From: Streptomyces sp. WZ-12
GTDB lineage: Bacteria; Actinomycetota; Actinomycetes; Streptomycetales; Streptomycetaceae
Assembly: GCF_028898845.1 (NCBI RefSeq)
Contig: NZ_CP118574.1
Coordinates: forward strand, 1,054,001-1,118,000
DNA: 64,000 bases
Reading direction: 5' to 3'
How positions within the stretch are numbered: position 1 is the first letter of the stretch; every line of letters begins with the position of its first letter. Below are positions 26,889 to 35,552 of the stretch, piece by piece. The notes beneath the pieces are model-generated. The model was given only the letters and a program-made list of their open reading frames with translations, did no database searches and was not told the origin of the DNA. The translations under genes and the position numbers were made by a program.

Positions 26889-27599
26889 ATGTCCCGAACC
26901 GTTCTGGTGACCGGGGGAAACCGAGGCATCGGCAGAGCCATAGCCGAACGCCTGATGAAGGAGGGCGACCGCGTCGCGATCACCTTCCGCAAGGACGACC
27001 CGGAGATACCCGGCGCCTACGCCGTGCGGTGCGATGTGACGGACAGTCACCAGGTCGACGCGGCCTTCGACGAGGTGGAGCGGGAGCTCGGCCCGGTCGA
27101 GGTCCTGATCGCCAACGCCGGTACGACCAGTGACAACCTGCTGCTGGACATGACCGACGATCAGTTCCGCCAGGTCATGGACACCAACGTCTTCGGCGCC
27201 TTCGCGGCGGCGCGCCGGGCCCGCCGGACCATGCCCAACGACGGTTCCATCATCGTGATCTCCTCGGCCATCGCCCCCTTCGGCGCCTACGGCCAGGCCA
27301 ACTACGCGGCCTCCAAGGGCGCGCTGGTCTCCCTCACCAGGTCGCTGATGCGGGAGTTCGCCGACCGCGGCATCCGCGCCAACGCCGTGATGCCCGGCCC
27401 GATCCACACCGACATGTTCTACGAGCTGAGCGAGGAACAGCGCGCGGCCGTGGTCTCGAAGGTGCCGCTCGGTCGCACCGGAACCCCCGAGGAGATCGCC
27501 GGCGCGGTCGCCTTCCTCCGCTCGTCGGACGCCAGCTTCGTCAACGGCACGGTCCTCACGGTCGACGGCGGCGCCTTGGGGGGCATCGCGGCACCCTGA
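26889..27599 (+). CDS. FabG-like 3-oxoacyl-ACP reductase (SDR)
   Basis: 236 residues. Cofactor motif VTGGNRGIGRAIA (TGxxxGIG), NAG motif ANAGTTSDN, catalytic Ser in IVISSAIAPFG, and YAASK with catalytic Tyr and Lys. The C-terminus SFVNGTVLTVDGGALGG is characteristic of FabG. NADPH-dependent reduction of a 3-oxoacyl thioester or related ketone is expected. AAGGAG lies 7 nt before ATG 26889. Being isolated from fatty-acid genes and next to a P450 suggests a specialised, perhaps hormone-biosynthetic, role. Confidence 0.88.
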   Translation: MSRTVLVTGGNRGIGRAIAERLMKEGDRVAITFRKDDPEIPGAYAVRCDVTDSHQVDAAFDEVERELGPVEVLIANAGTTSDNLLLDMTDDQFRQVMDTNVFGAFAAARRARRTMPNDGSIIVISSAIAPFGAYGQANYAASKGALVSLTRSLMREFADRGIRANAVMPGPIHTDMFYELSEEQRAAVVSKVPLGRTGTPEEIAGAVAFLRSSDASFVNGTVLTVDGGALGGIAAP

Positions 27600-27814
27600 C
27601 GTGCGGATGCCGGCGTGCGGTCGCTGACGGACGGTCGCTGACGGACGGGGGACCGGGGGACTCACCGGCTTCGGTCGGGCCGGCGAGCGCCCGGTATGCG
27701 GCACTGCCGATGTCGTTGACGACCCGGCGCGAGGGGACGGGACGGGCGATCGCCAACGTTCCGCGCCTGGCGGTGACTTAACCCCTCGTCATCTCGCAGA
27801 CCGCTACCAATGCC

Positions 27815-28528
27815 CTACGCACCGTCATCTGCCCGGAAGCCCCGCTCCACGAGCCGGCGAGCGCTCTCGACGTGGCCCAGTCGCCGGAGCTCCCAGACCA
27901 CCCAGTCCCGGCAGGGTGCCCGCAGCCCCGCCTCGACCGTGCTCAGCGCGCGCACCAGCTCCTCGGCTCCGGCCCCCAAGGGCACCGCGGAGAAGGCCGA
28001 CGCCAGACAGCGCGCGGTGAGTCGGCCCGTGTGCGGATTGGCGTCCGCGGCGGGGTCGCCCCCCAGCAGGGCGCTGACCGCGCGCAGCGCGGCGGCCTGC
28101 AACGCGGGTACCGCGTCGGGCGATCCGCCCCCTCCCCCGTCGGCGAGAGCGAGGGCACGCAGCTCGTCCGGGAGGCGCAGGCCGACCAGGTCCGAGGCGC
28201 GCGGAAAGGGACGCCCCAGGCTGACCTTCCACAACCGGTCCAGGGTGGCGGCATCGCGAATGCCGCATATTCGTCCGAACGCGAGCAACAACTCCACCGA
28301 CGGCGCCTTCAGGCCCCGTTCGACCCCTTCGTAAGTGCCGCTCGAAACGCCGAGCAGATACGCCATGTCGGACTGGCTCAGCGACTTCTTGGCGTACAGG
28401 AAGTCCGTCCAGAGGCCGTCCCTCAGCTCGTGCCGTCGAGCGCCGAGCTGCGAGACGTCAACGGACTTCCGCAGCGCCGAAAAGAGGGACCGGCACGCCT
28501 CCTGGCGGTCCATTTCAGCCGAACTCAT
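27815..28528 (-). CDS. XRE-family HTH regulator
   Basis: 237 residues. The HTH_3 domain is near residues 50-105: LSQSDMAYLLGVSSGTYEGVERGLKAPSVELLLAFGRICGI. The rest is a helical Ala/Leu-rich domain (residues 120-237) unlike a full MmyB domain but placed similarly. It is divergent from the tandem MmyB-like regulator with 152 bp between. The ATG 28528 lacks a strong ribosome-binding site; ATG 28510 is an alternative. Confidence 0.65.
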   Translation of the reverse strand: MSSAEMDRQEACRSLFSALRKSVDVSQLGARRHELRDGLWTDFLYAKKSLSQSDMAYLLGVSSGTYEGVERGLKAPSVELLLAFGRICGIRDAATLDRLWKVSLGRPFPRASDLVGLRLPDELRALALADGGGGGSPDAVPALQAAALRAVSALLGGDPAADANPHTGRLTARCLASAFSAVPLGAGAEELVRALSTVEAGLRAPCRDWVVWELRRLGHVESARRLVERGFRADDGA

Positions 28529-28680
28529 CGGCACCCACGCTCACTTCGCTCGACGACTCGAACATCATGGTAACGACCGCTCAGCATTCTCCCGACGAGG
28601 CAAAATGCCGCAATTCCCTTCTCCCCGAGCAGCCCGGGCATTTCACGGTCCGCCAGTCCTGACAGAAAGCGGAGGAGCCC

Positions 28681-30621
28681 ATGACCGCACCCCATGACGC
28701 GGCACGTCGCAGTGGTACGGCGCCGATCACGACGTCCGACCTGTTGCGTCACCACCGTGAACTCCTCGGCTACACCCAGGAGGTGTTCGCCCTCCAACAC
28801 GGCTTCTCGATCCGCGCGTACAACGAAATGGAGAACGGCGGGAAGGTCAGCCTGAGCCATATGCGTGCGCTTCGGGACGCCCTCCGGATGGGGCCGCAGG
28901 CGCGGGCGCAGTTCTTTCGATTGGTGACCGGCGACGCACCGTCCCTCAAGGGCCTGAACGTCTCATCGGGCGTGGACCCCACCACCGCGAACTGGTGCGA
29001 TTCCCACCTCGCCGTCCAGGACGCTCCCGCGGTATTGCTGGACGGCGGCTGGAACGCCGTCCGTTTCAACGACGCGTGGGCGGAGCTCTTCAGCGAAGCG
29101 GATGAGATGGGCGAGCGGGCAGCGCATCACCTCGATCACCCGCTCAACAACCCCATGAGATTCTGCCTCTTTCACCCGGCGGCCTCCCGCATGCTCCTCG
29201 ACTACGAGGAGAGCTGGCTGGTCACGGCGATGTGCCAATTCGTGCACCATTTCCAGTTATATCCGCAGAACCAACAACTGCTGGAGATCCGACGGCGGAT
29301 CGCCGCCGATCCCTACCTCAGCGAGGTCTATCGGAACCGCGTGCGCGAGGAGTTCACCGAGCGCGGGGTGGGCTGCGTCATCGAGCGGGACGTGGAGGAA
29401 CGGGCGTTGCGCGTCGGCGGCCGCCGGCAGACCGTTCTGTTCACGATCGTCGTTCCCTGGCACGGCCGTGAGTACGGGTATCAGATGTTGACCCTGACCC
29501 CGGTGCGTAACGACGCCTTACGGCAACGGCATTCGCATCCGCATCCGCATCCGCATCCGCATCCGCATCCGGAAGTACGCCACAGACCCTCCGGGGATCG
29601 CAACACCGTCGGCACGACCCCACCGACGCAGACGCTCGGCGCCACCGGTCCGGCGACCGCCATCGAGGAAGCCATCCAACCAGCGGCGGAACGCGTCCAA
29701 ACCGTCGGCGATTTACTGTTCCGCTACCGGTCCCGCCTCGGTATGTCCCAGGAGGTCCTCTCGCGCCGGCCGTCCTTTCCGGTATCGCCGCGCACCTACC
29801 GCGATTGGGAGACCGGGCGGAGTCTTCCGCGCAAGAAATACCTCCCGGCCCTGGCGGCCGCGCTGCACATGCCCGATGCGGTGAAGGGGCTCCTGCATTT
29901 CCTCATCACCAAGGGCGATCCACCGACTTCCGGCATTCGAGGCGGTCCGGCGATCGCCGCCCGTTCCCGGCGATGGGCGCGGGAACACGTCGACGATCGC
30001 CGGCAGCCGTCGCCCATCGCCCTCATGGACGGCGCCTGGGACGTCATCGCCTGCAACAACGCCTATCGACGGCTCTTCGGCCATCTCCCGGAACCCGACC
30101 CCAACCACCCGGCCACCAACGGGTTCCGCTACGTCATGTTCCATCCGGACGCCAGGGAAACCCTCGCCGGCTGGTACGAGGAGTGGATGATCCCGTGGAT
30201 GGTCGAATTCGGGGCCACGCTGCTGCGCCACCACGATCGGCTGCACGCCGAGCACGCCGCCCTCCTGGAAGAGGTCGAGGCATATCCGGAGTTGTGGGAC
30301 GCCTATACGGGACCGGTCCGTCGCGAACTCCAGGGCAGGGGCCGGGCGATCCGTTTCGAGGGCGACGGCGACGGCCGGGGCCTCTGGCTCCCGGGACCCG
30401 ACGGTGACCCCGCGCACCGGGTGTACCAAGCCATCCGCCTGACCTCCGGAATACCGCTGCACGGCCTGTCGTACGGATACAACTTCGCCTGCCTGCGACC
30501 GTACGGCGACCCGACCCCGGGACCCGGTAGACCGCACGCTGAGGCCGGCCGGCGCACGCCGGATGCGACGCACGACGGTGGTCCGACACCGTTCCGCGGG
30601 GCGCGGCCGGGGAAATGCTGA
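28681..30621 (+). CDS. tandem XRE-MmyB regulator: two complete units fused by a His-Pro linker
   Basis: 646 residues made of two head-to-tail copies of the HTH plus MmyB-like domain. Unit 1: HTH residues 18-75 (LLRHHRELLGYTQEVFALQHGFSIRAYNEMENG in pieces) and ligand domain to about 275 (LLDGGWNAVRFNDAWAELF, FCLFHPAASRML). Unit 2: HTH from about 340 (LLFRYRSRLGMSQEVLS) and domain ALMDGAWDVIACNNAYRRLFG, FRYVMFHPDARETL. The join contains HSHPHPHPHPHPHP, encoded by a hexanucleotide repeat. Single-unit MmyB proteins are about 280 residues, so this is a true duplication-fusion. It may bind DNA as a pseudo-dimer. The MFS gene starts 5 nt after the stop. Confidence 0.75.
   Translation: MTAPHDAARRSGTAPITTSDLLRHHRELLGYTQEVFALQHGFSIRAYNEMENGGKVSLSHMRALRDALRMGPQARAQFFRLVTGDAPSLKGLNVSSGVDPTTANWCDSHLAVQDAPAVLLDGGWNAVRFNDAWAELFSEADEMGERAAHHLDHPLNNPMRFCLFHPAASRMLLDYEESWLVTAMCQFVHHFQLYPQNQQLLEIRRRIAADPYLSEVYRNRVREEFTERGVGCVIERDVEERALRVGGRRQTVLFTIVVPWHGREYGYQMLTLTPVRNDALRQRHSHPHPHPHPHPHPEVRHRPSGDRNTVGTTPPTQTLGATGPATAIEEAIQPAAERVQTVGDLLFRYRSRLGMSQEVLSRRPSFPVSPRTYRDWETGRSLPRKKYLPALAAALHMPDAVKGLLHFLITKGDPPTSGIRGGPAIAARSRRWAREHVDDRRQPSPIALMDGAWDVIACNNAYRRLFGHLPEPDPNHPATNGFRYVMFHPDARETLAGWYEEWMIPWMVEFGATLLRHHDRLHAEHAALLEEVEAYPELWDAYTGPVRRELQGRGRAIRFEGDGDGRGLWLPGPDGDPAHRVYQAIRLTSGIPLHGLSYGYNFACLRPYGDPTPGPGRPHAEAGRRTPDATHDGGPTPFRGARPGKC
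29535..29570 (+). repeat. in-frame GCATCC hexanucleotide repeat, six copies
   Basis: Six perfect copies encode the His-Pro linker between the two regulator units. Copy-number change would lengthen or shorten the linker in steps of two residues without a frameshift. Confidence 0.9.
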
Positions 30622-30626
30622 GTGGC

Positions 30627-32066
30627 ATGACGACCTCCACTGACGCCTCGCGCCAGGCCGCGCGCCGACGCCTTTCGGTGCCCCGGGCCGTGGCCGCGGG
30701 CGCGATCGGCAACTTCATCGAGTGGTACGAGTTCGGCGTCTACGCCTACTTCGCCACCGTCATCGCGGCCGACTTCTTCACTCCGCACGGCGGCAGCACC
30801 GCGGAGGCGCTGGTCAAGACGTATGCGTCGTTCGCGTTGGCGTTCTTCTTCCGGCCCGTCGGCGCGTTCCTCCTCGGCCGGGCGGGCGACCGCTTCGGGC
30901 GGCGGCCGGTGTTGTTGGCCGCGGTGACGACGATGAGTTGCGCGACGGCACTGATCGGTGTGCTACCGACGTACGCCATGGTGGGTGCCGCGGCACCGTG
31001 GCTGCTCACGGCACTGCGGATCGTGCAGGGCCTGTCCGCCGGCGGGGAGTTCGGCGGTGCGGTCGCCTTGATGACGGAGAGCGCGCCGCCCGGCAAGCGG
31101 GGACGGTACGGCGCCTGGCAGTCCCTCACCGTGGCCTTCGGACTGCTCGCCGGTGCCGCGGCGGCAACTCTGGTGACGACCCTACTGACGACACCTCAAG
31201 TCGCCTCATGGGGCTGGCGGTTGCCCTTCCTGGCCGCGCTGCCCATGGGCGCGGTCGCCCTGTGGCTGCGCCTGCGCCTGGAGGAGTCCCCGGCGTTCCG
31301 CCGCGCACAGGAGTCACGGGGACAGGAGCCCTTCGCCCCAGGCAAGGACACTGCATCGCCCCCGCCGACGACCAGGCAGGCGCAGACACCAACGCGGACG
31401 CAGACACAGACGCAGACACCGTGGGCCGTCATCGTCGGGTGCGGACGGCTGATGGCCTGGGCGGCGGCCGGCTACACCTTCCTCGTGGTCCTGCCGTCCT
31501 ACCTCCAGAACACGGTGGGTGCCAGCCCGCAACAGGCACTGCTGGCCACGGTCATCGCCAACCTGGGCTTCGCCGCCACCATCCTCCCGGCCGGCGCGCT
31601 CAGCGACCGGCTGGGCCGGCGGACGGTGACGGTCGCTGGGGCGGCGCTGATCGCGGTGTCGGCGCTGCCCCTGCTCCACGTGGTGCAGGACCGGCACTCC
31701 CCGGCGTGGTTGGCGTACGGCGCGGTGGCGCTCGCGGGCGCCCTGGTGGGCCTGTTGGCCGGCCCGGGGCCGGCGATGCTGGCCGAGATGTTCCCCACGG
31801 CGGTGCGCCACACCGGCCTGGGCGTGGCCTACGCGCTGGCGAACGCGGTCTTCTCCGGCTGCGCGGGCCTGCTCATCACGGAGTTGATCCGCCGCACCGG
31901 CGACCCGGATGTCCCCGCCTACTACGTCATGGTCACCTGCGGCCTGGGCGCCCTGGCCCTGACGACCGTGCGGGCCGACGCCCACCACAGAACGCTGCAC
32001 GAAGAGTCCAGCCAACCCCCGCCACCGGCCCCACTCCCCCTCGCACAACCACCCAACACGCCGTAA
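30627..32066 (+). CDS. MFS transporter, metabolite:H+ symporter (MHS) family
   Basis: 479 residues, 12 predicted helices. MHS hallmarks: AAGAIGNFIEWYEFGVYAYFA at TM1, FFRPVGAFLLGRAGDRFGRRPVLL (motif A), GLSAGGEFGGAVALMTESAPPGKRG after TM4, and SDRLGRRTV in the second half. The family (ProP, KgtP, ShiA) imports organic acids, betaines or similar metabolites with protons. The central cytoplasmic loop is Thr/Gln-rich (TPTRTQTQTQTP). It starts just after the tandem regulator gene and may be co-transcribed. ATG 30615 is an alternative. Confidence 0.85.
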   Translation: MTTSTDASRQAARRRLSVPRAVAAGAIGNFIEWYEFGVYAYFATVIAADFFTPHGGSTAEALVKTYASFALAFFFRPVGAFLLGRAGDRFGRRPVLLAAVTTMSCATALIGVLPTYAMVGAAAPWLLTALRIVQGLSAGGEFGGAVALMTESAPPGKRGRYGAWQSLTVAFGLLAGAAAATLVTTLLTTPQVASWGWRLPFLAALPMGAVALWLRLRLEESPAFRRAQESRGQEPFAPGKDTASPPPTTRQAQTPTRTQTQTQTPWAVIVGCGRLMAWAAAGYTFLVVLPSYLQNTVGASPQQALLATVIANLGFAATILPAGALSDRLGRRTVTVAGAALIAVSALPLLHVVQDRHSPAWLAYGAVALAGALVGLLAGPGPAMLAEMFPTAVRHTGLGVAYALANAVFSGCAGLLITELIRRTGDPDVPAYYVMVTCGLGALALTTVRADAHHRTLHEESSQPPPPAPLPLAQPPNTP

Positions 32067-32107
32067 TTCCAAGGACGTTGGCGCCCACAGCATGCCACAC
32101 TCCCCCC

Positions 32108-33136
32108 ATGTCGATCCGCTATCCGCAACCCCTGCGTCCGGGTGACCGCGTGGCCGTCACGTCCCCTTCGAGCGGCGTCGACCCGGAGATGCGGGCGCGT
32201 CTGGAAGTGGCGATCGAGTCGGTACGGGCCCGTGGCTACGAGGTGGTGGTCGGTCGCTGCATGGACGGGACGGGACACCTCAGCGCCCCCGCGGCGGAGC
32301 GCGCGGCCGAGCTGACCGCGATGCTGACGGACCCCGCCGTCAAGGCGATCGTGCCGCCGTGGGGCGGGGAGACCGCCATCGACCTGCTGCCGCTGCTCGA
32401 CTGGGACCGGCTCCGCACCGCCGAACCAACCTGGCTGGTGGGGTACTCCGACATCTCCACGCTCCTCACCCCGCTCACCCTCCTGACGGGCCTCGCGACC
32501 CTGCACGGCTCCAACCTGATGGACACGCCCTACCAGGTGCCCGAGGGCCTGTTGTCGTGGCTGGACGTGGTGGGCGTGCCGGAGGGGGGCCGCATCGCCC
32601 AGACCCCGCCGGGCCGCCATCGGGCCGGCGGCTGGGCCGACTTCCGCGCCTTCCCGGACGTCACCACCTACGAGTTGGACGGCGTCGGCACCTGGACCCG
32701 CCTGGATGCCGACGGCGACGTGGACGTCGAGGGGCGCCTGATCGGCGGCTGCATCGAAACGCTCTGCAACGTGGCGGGAACGCCCTACGGCGACGTCGCC
32801 ACGTTCGCCCGCGCGCATGCCCCCGAGGGACTGCTCGTCTACGTGGAGGCGTGCGAGGACAACGCGTTCACCATCTGCCGCAATCTGCACGGGATGCGCC
32901 TGGCCGGCTTCTTCGACGCCGCCAACGCCGTGCTCATCGGCCGCACCACGGCGCCCGACCGAGACTCCCTGACGCAGCACGAGGCCGTGCTCGACGCCCT
33001 CGGCCCCCTCGGCATCCCCCTCCTCGCCGACGTCGAATGCGGCCACGTCCCACCCCACCTCCCCCTGGTCAACGGCGCCCGCGCACGGGTCCTCCACAGC
33101 GCGGAACGGCAGGAGGTGGTGCAGTGGTTGGACTGA
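32108..33136 (+). CDS. S66 family LD-carboxypeptidase / MccF-like peptidase
   Basis: 342 residues. The S66 nucleophile motif is GYSDIS, preceded by PPWGGETAIDLLPLLDWD, and the catalytic Glu and His regions are VEACEDN and VECGHVPPHLPLVNG. S66 enzymes cleave L,D-peptide bonds of murein tetrapeptides or inactivate microcin-C-like peptidyl nucleotides (MccF). No signal peptide is seen, so it is cytoplasmic: murein recycling or self-immunity are both possible. It follows the MHS transporter by 41 nt on the same strand. Confidence 0.85.
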   Translation: MSIRYPQPLRPGDRVAVTSPSSGVDPEMRARLEVAIESVRARGYEVVVGRCMDGTGHLSAPAAERAAELTAMLTDPAVKAIVPPWGGETAIDLLPLLDWDRLRTAEPTWLVGYSDISTLLTPLTLLTGLATLHGSNLMDTPYQVPEGLLSWLDVVGVPEGGRIAQTPPGRHRAGGWADFRAFPDVTTYELDGVGTWTRLDADGDVDVEGRLIGGCIETLCNVAGTPYGDVATFARAHAPEGLLVYVEACEDNAFTICRNLHGMRLAGFFDAANAVLIGRTTAPDRDSLTQHEAVLDALGPLGIPLLADVECGHVPPHLPLVNGARARVLHSAERQEVVQWLD

Positions 33137-33210
33137 TGGACGGCGGTGCGCAGGCATCGGGCGCGGGGGGCTCGTCGCGCGTGTTCGTCGGCGGATGGGG
33201 ACCCGTCGGG

Positions 33211-33558
33211 CTATTCGACGGGGAGGGAGTCGCGGAGGGTGCGGGCGGTGGTGTTGGGGTCGTAGGCGTCGGGGACGCCGGCGACCAGGATGATGTCGCC
33301 GTCGATGTGGCGCGAGCGCAGCGGGGCGATCTGCTGGTACTCGGGTGAGTCCCACCAGGTCCGTGCCTGGGTGATGGTGGGGAAGCCGATCACCACGACG
33401 TTCCCGGGCCAACTGCCCTCCTTCACCTCGTGTTGCGTGGCGTGGACGAGGAAGCGGCCACCGTAGGGCTCGAAGGTGCCGGTGATGCGCTCGATGTACT
33501 CGGCGATCTCCGGGTGCGGGGCGGCATCCCGGAGATGGGCCATGGCGTAGGCGGGCAT
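33211..33558 (-). CDS. DUF1330 family protein
   Basis: 115 residues with a ferredoxin-like dimeric alpha-beta barrel pattern: MPAYAMAHLRD, EYIERITGTFEPYGGRFLVH, VVVIGFPTITQARTWWDSPEYQQIAPLR. This is the DUF1330 signature. Function unknown; related folds act as monooxygenases or isomerases. It is transcribed convergently with the S66 peptidase gene. The start follows an AGGA about 6 nt upstream. Confidence 0.8.
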   Translation of the reverse strand: MPAYAMAHLRDAAPHPEIAEYIERITGTFEPYGGRFLVHATQHEVKEGSWPGNVVVIGFPTITQARTWWDSPEYQQIAPLRSRHIDGDIILVAGVPDAYDPNTTARTLRDSLPVE

Positions 33559-33682
33559 GGCGCGTCCTTCCGGTCGATCGGGTTTGGGGAAGTTCCCCGT
33601 ACGCCTGTGATCCTGACAGGCGGGGATGTGGGAGGCGATTACCTGCCGGGTAAGGGGATGAGAGGGCGGCGAACTCCGTTCG

Positions 33683-34201
33683 TCAATGGGGGAGTTGTGT
33701 CGTTGCCTTGCTGCCGTCCGTGGCTGCCCGGCGCTTCATGGCGAATTCCAGTCTGCTTTCGCCCTCACGTACGGGTTGCACGCGTCCGGTGCGGTGGAAA
33801 CCGTGTCGGGCGTAGAGGCGCTCCGCGCGGTCGTTGCCCTGGGTGACCCACAGTTCCACGCAGGCGATGCCGCCGGCGTCCGCCGCTCGCAGGGCCTCCC
33901 CCACCAGCAGGTCCGCGGCCCCGCGGCCGCGGGCGGCGGGGGCGACCCACATGGACACCAGGTCGGCGGTGCGGGGTCCGGTGGGGACGATGCCGATCAG
34001 TCCGCATGCCTGGCCGCTGTCCTCGGCGAGGAACTGGTCACGCCCGGCCAGGCGTTCTCGCCACCTCTCCTCCGTGAAGGCTTGCTCCCGCTCCAGCGTG
34101 GAACCGAACGCGTCGGGCGCATCGGCCAGGGCCGCCAGACGAACGGCACGGTAGAGGGCCCAGTCACCGACTTCGAAGGGCCGCACAGAGAGCATTCCCA
34201 T
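33683..34201 (-). CDS. GNAT family N-acetyltransferase
   Basis: 172 residues. Acetyl-CoA motif A: LVSMWVAPAARGRGAADLLVGEAL (R-G-x-G core), motif B: VTQGNDRAERLYARHGFHRTGR. The C-terminus LEFAMKRR is typical. Substrate unknown; small amines or N-termini are typical. ATG 34201 was taken, ATG 34195 is also possible. It is divergent from the MerR gene. Confidence 0.82.
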   Translation of the reverse strand: MGMLSVRPFEVGDWALYRAVRLAALADAPDAFGSTLEREQAFTEERWRERLAGRDQFLAEDSGQACGLIGIVPTGPRTADLVSMWVAPAARGRGAADLLVGEALRAADAGGIACVELWVTQGNDRAERLYARHGFHRTGRVQPVREGESRLEFAMKRRAATDGSKATTQLPH

Positions 34202-34324
34202 GGGTCCAGACCTTGGCCCGGCCAGCACACCGCGCGCAAGGAGATTAGGGGATGGCTGGGGCCGCTGGATAACGGCATCCCGCGCGGATCGGCCGGCGCG
34301 CGGCCAGTGTCAGGCGGACTTGCA

Positions 34325-34341
34325 CCTCACGCGGCGTCAGG
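34325..34341 (+). promoter_or_regulatory. MerR-type operator CCTCACG-CGG-CGTCAGG
   Basis: A near-perfect 7-bp dyad (one mismatch) between a -35-like TTGCAC and the start of the merR gene. CCTCACG...CGTGAGG dyads in a long 19-20 bp promoter spacer are the usual autoregulatory site of actinomycete MerR regulators. Confidence 0.6.
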
Positions 34342-34356
34342 AGGCATCGTGAGGGC

Positions 34357-35121
34357 ATGAGCTTCGAACAGACCTGGAAGATCGGGGCGCTCGCCTCGGC
34401 GAGCGGGGTGACCGTCCGCACCCTGCACCATTGGGACCGGATCGGACTGTTGAGCCCGTCCCGCCGTACGGTCTCCGGGCACCGCGAGTACACCGAGCAG
34501 GACGTGGTCCGCCTCTACCAGGTGCTCGCCCTGCGCCGCCTGGGGTTGGGGTTGGGGACTATCGCCACGTGTCTGGACGTCGGCGTGGATCCGGTGCGGT
34601 TGGTGGCCGAGCAACTGTCCGACGTCGAGGCCGCCCTCGCTTCCCTGGAGGCGCTGCGGCAGCGGTTGACTCATATCCACGGGGAACTCACCGCGGCCCG
34701 GCCGCCGGAGGCCGCCACGTTGATCGGTGCGCTCCAGGCAATGCGGGGCACCGGCCCGGCCGCCGACCAGGCTCTGCGCCGCCATGTCGACGAGGACCAC
34801 ATCCGGGTCCTGGAGGACCGGGCACGGGCCCTCGGGCCCGCCGCCCCCTACCTGTTGGAGATCGAGTGGCCGGAGCTGTACCGCCGGGCGGAGGCGCTCC
34901 GCGCGGCCGGGACGGATCCGGGCGCGCCGCAGGTGCAGCGGATCGTGGCCCGCATGGACGAGCTCGGCGCACTGTTCAGCGGCGGCGAGGAGACGCTCTC
35001 GACCGCGGTCAAGGGTGCCTGGCAGCGGGAGCCGGCCGCGATGTCCGGCGACCCGGCCGCGCCGGCCGATGCCTGGCAGCATCTGACCGCCTACCTCGAT
35101 CGCGCCCGCGCCGCCTCCTGA
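34357..35121 (+). CDS. MerR family transcriptional regulator
   Basis: 254 residues. N-terminal MerR winged HTH: WKIGALASASGVTVRTLHHWDRIGLLSPSRRTVSGHREYTEQDVVRLYQVLALRRLG in the first 65 residues, then the dimerising coiled coil DVEAALASLEALRQRLTHIHGEL, then a TipAS-like helical effector domain of about 130 residues. Such proteins respond to drugs or small peptides and stretch the promoter DNA. The start has GAGGG 6 nt upstream. The 81-codon membrane gene downstream is the likely co-transcribed target. Confidence 0.87.
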   Translation: MSFEQTWKIGALASASGVTVRTLHHWDRIGLLSPSRRTVSGHREYTEQDVVRLYQVLALRRLGLGLGTIATCLDVGVDPVRLVAEQLSDVEAALASLEALRQRLTHIHGELTAARPPEAATLIGALQAMRGTGPAADQALRRHVDEDHIRVLEDRARALGPAAPYLLEIEWPELYRRAEALRAAGTDPGAPQVQRIVARMDELGALFSGGEETLSTAVKGAWQREPAAMSGDPAAPADAWQHLTAYLDRARAAS

Positions 35122-35185
35122 CCAACTCCCCCACCCGTCCCGCCGTTTCCCACCGTTCCCCTCCGAGCCTTCCCGAGGACCAGTC

Positions 35186-35431
35186 ATGCCCCGCGCCGTC
35201 CGACTCCGCATCGCCCGGTCAGCCGCCCTGCCCACCCTCGTACCGGCCCTGGTCATCCTCTCCGCGTTGGCGATCGCCGGCCTGGTGACCTGGACGGTCG
35301 TCCCCTCGGTGGTGGTCGCGCTGGCCGTCCATGCGCTCATCACGTTCGTCCGCCTCGGCCGCATCCCGGCGGGCACCATGGCCATCACCGGCGGCTCCGG
35401 CGACACCGTCGGCCTTGGGGGCCGGAGTTGA
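35186..35431 (+). CDS. small membrane protein
   Basis: 81 residues with two closely spaced hydrophobic helices (LPTLVPALVILSALAIAGLV and TVVPSVVVALAVHALITFV) and a basic N-terminus. GAGGA lies about 9 nt before the ATG. It lies 64 nt after the MerR gene and could be its regulated target. Not recognised. Confidence 0.55.
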   Translation: MPRAVRLRIARSAALPTLVPALVILSALAIAGLVTWTVVPSVVVALAVHALITFVRLGRIPAGTMAITGGSGDTVGLGGRS

Positions 35432-35552
35432 CGGATACCGCGCGCCGGGCGGTGCCGATGAGGGGGCGCGATCGGCGTGGCGGGAGAGCCCCGCTCTCCC
35501 CCGAATCCGATCCGGTACCTGTACCCGTCACCTCCGGGGGCCGCGGGCCGGA

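Noticed and set aside
29535..29570. GCATCC repeats as a CRISPR-like array
   Set aside because: No spacers; it is a simple in-frame hexanucleotide repeat within a coding sequence.
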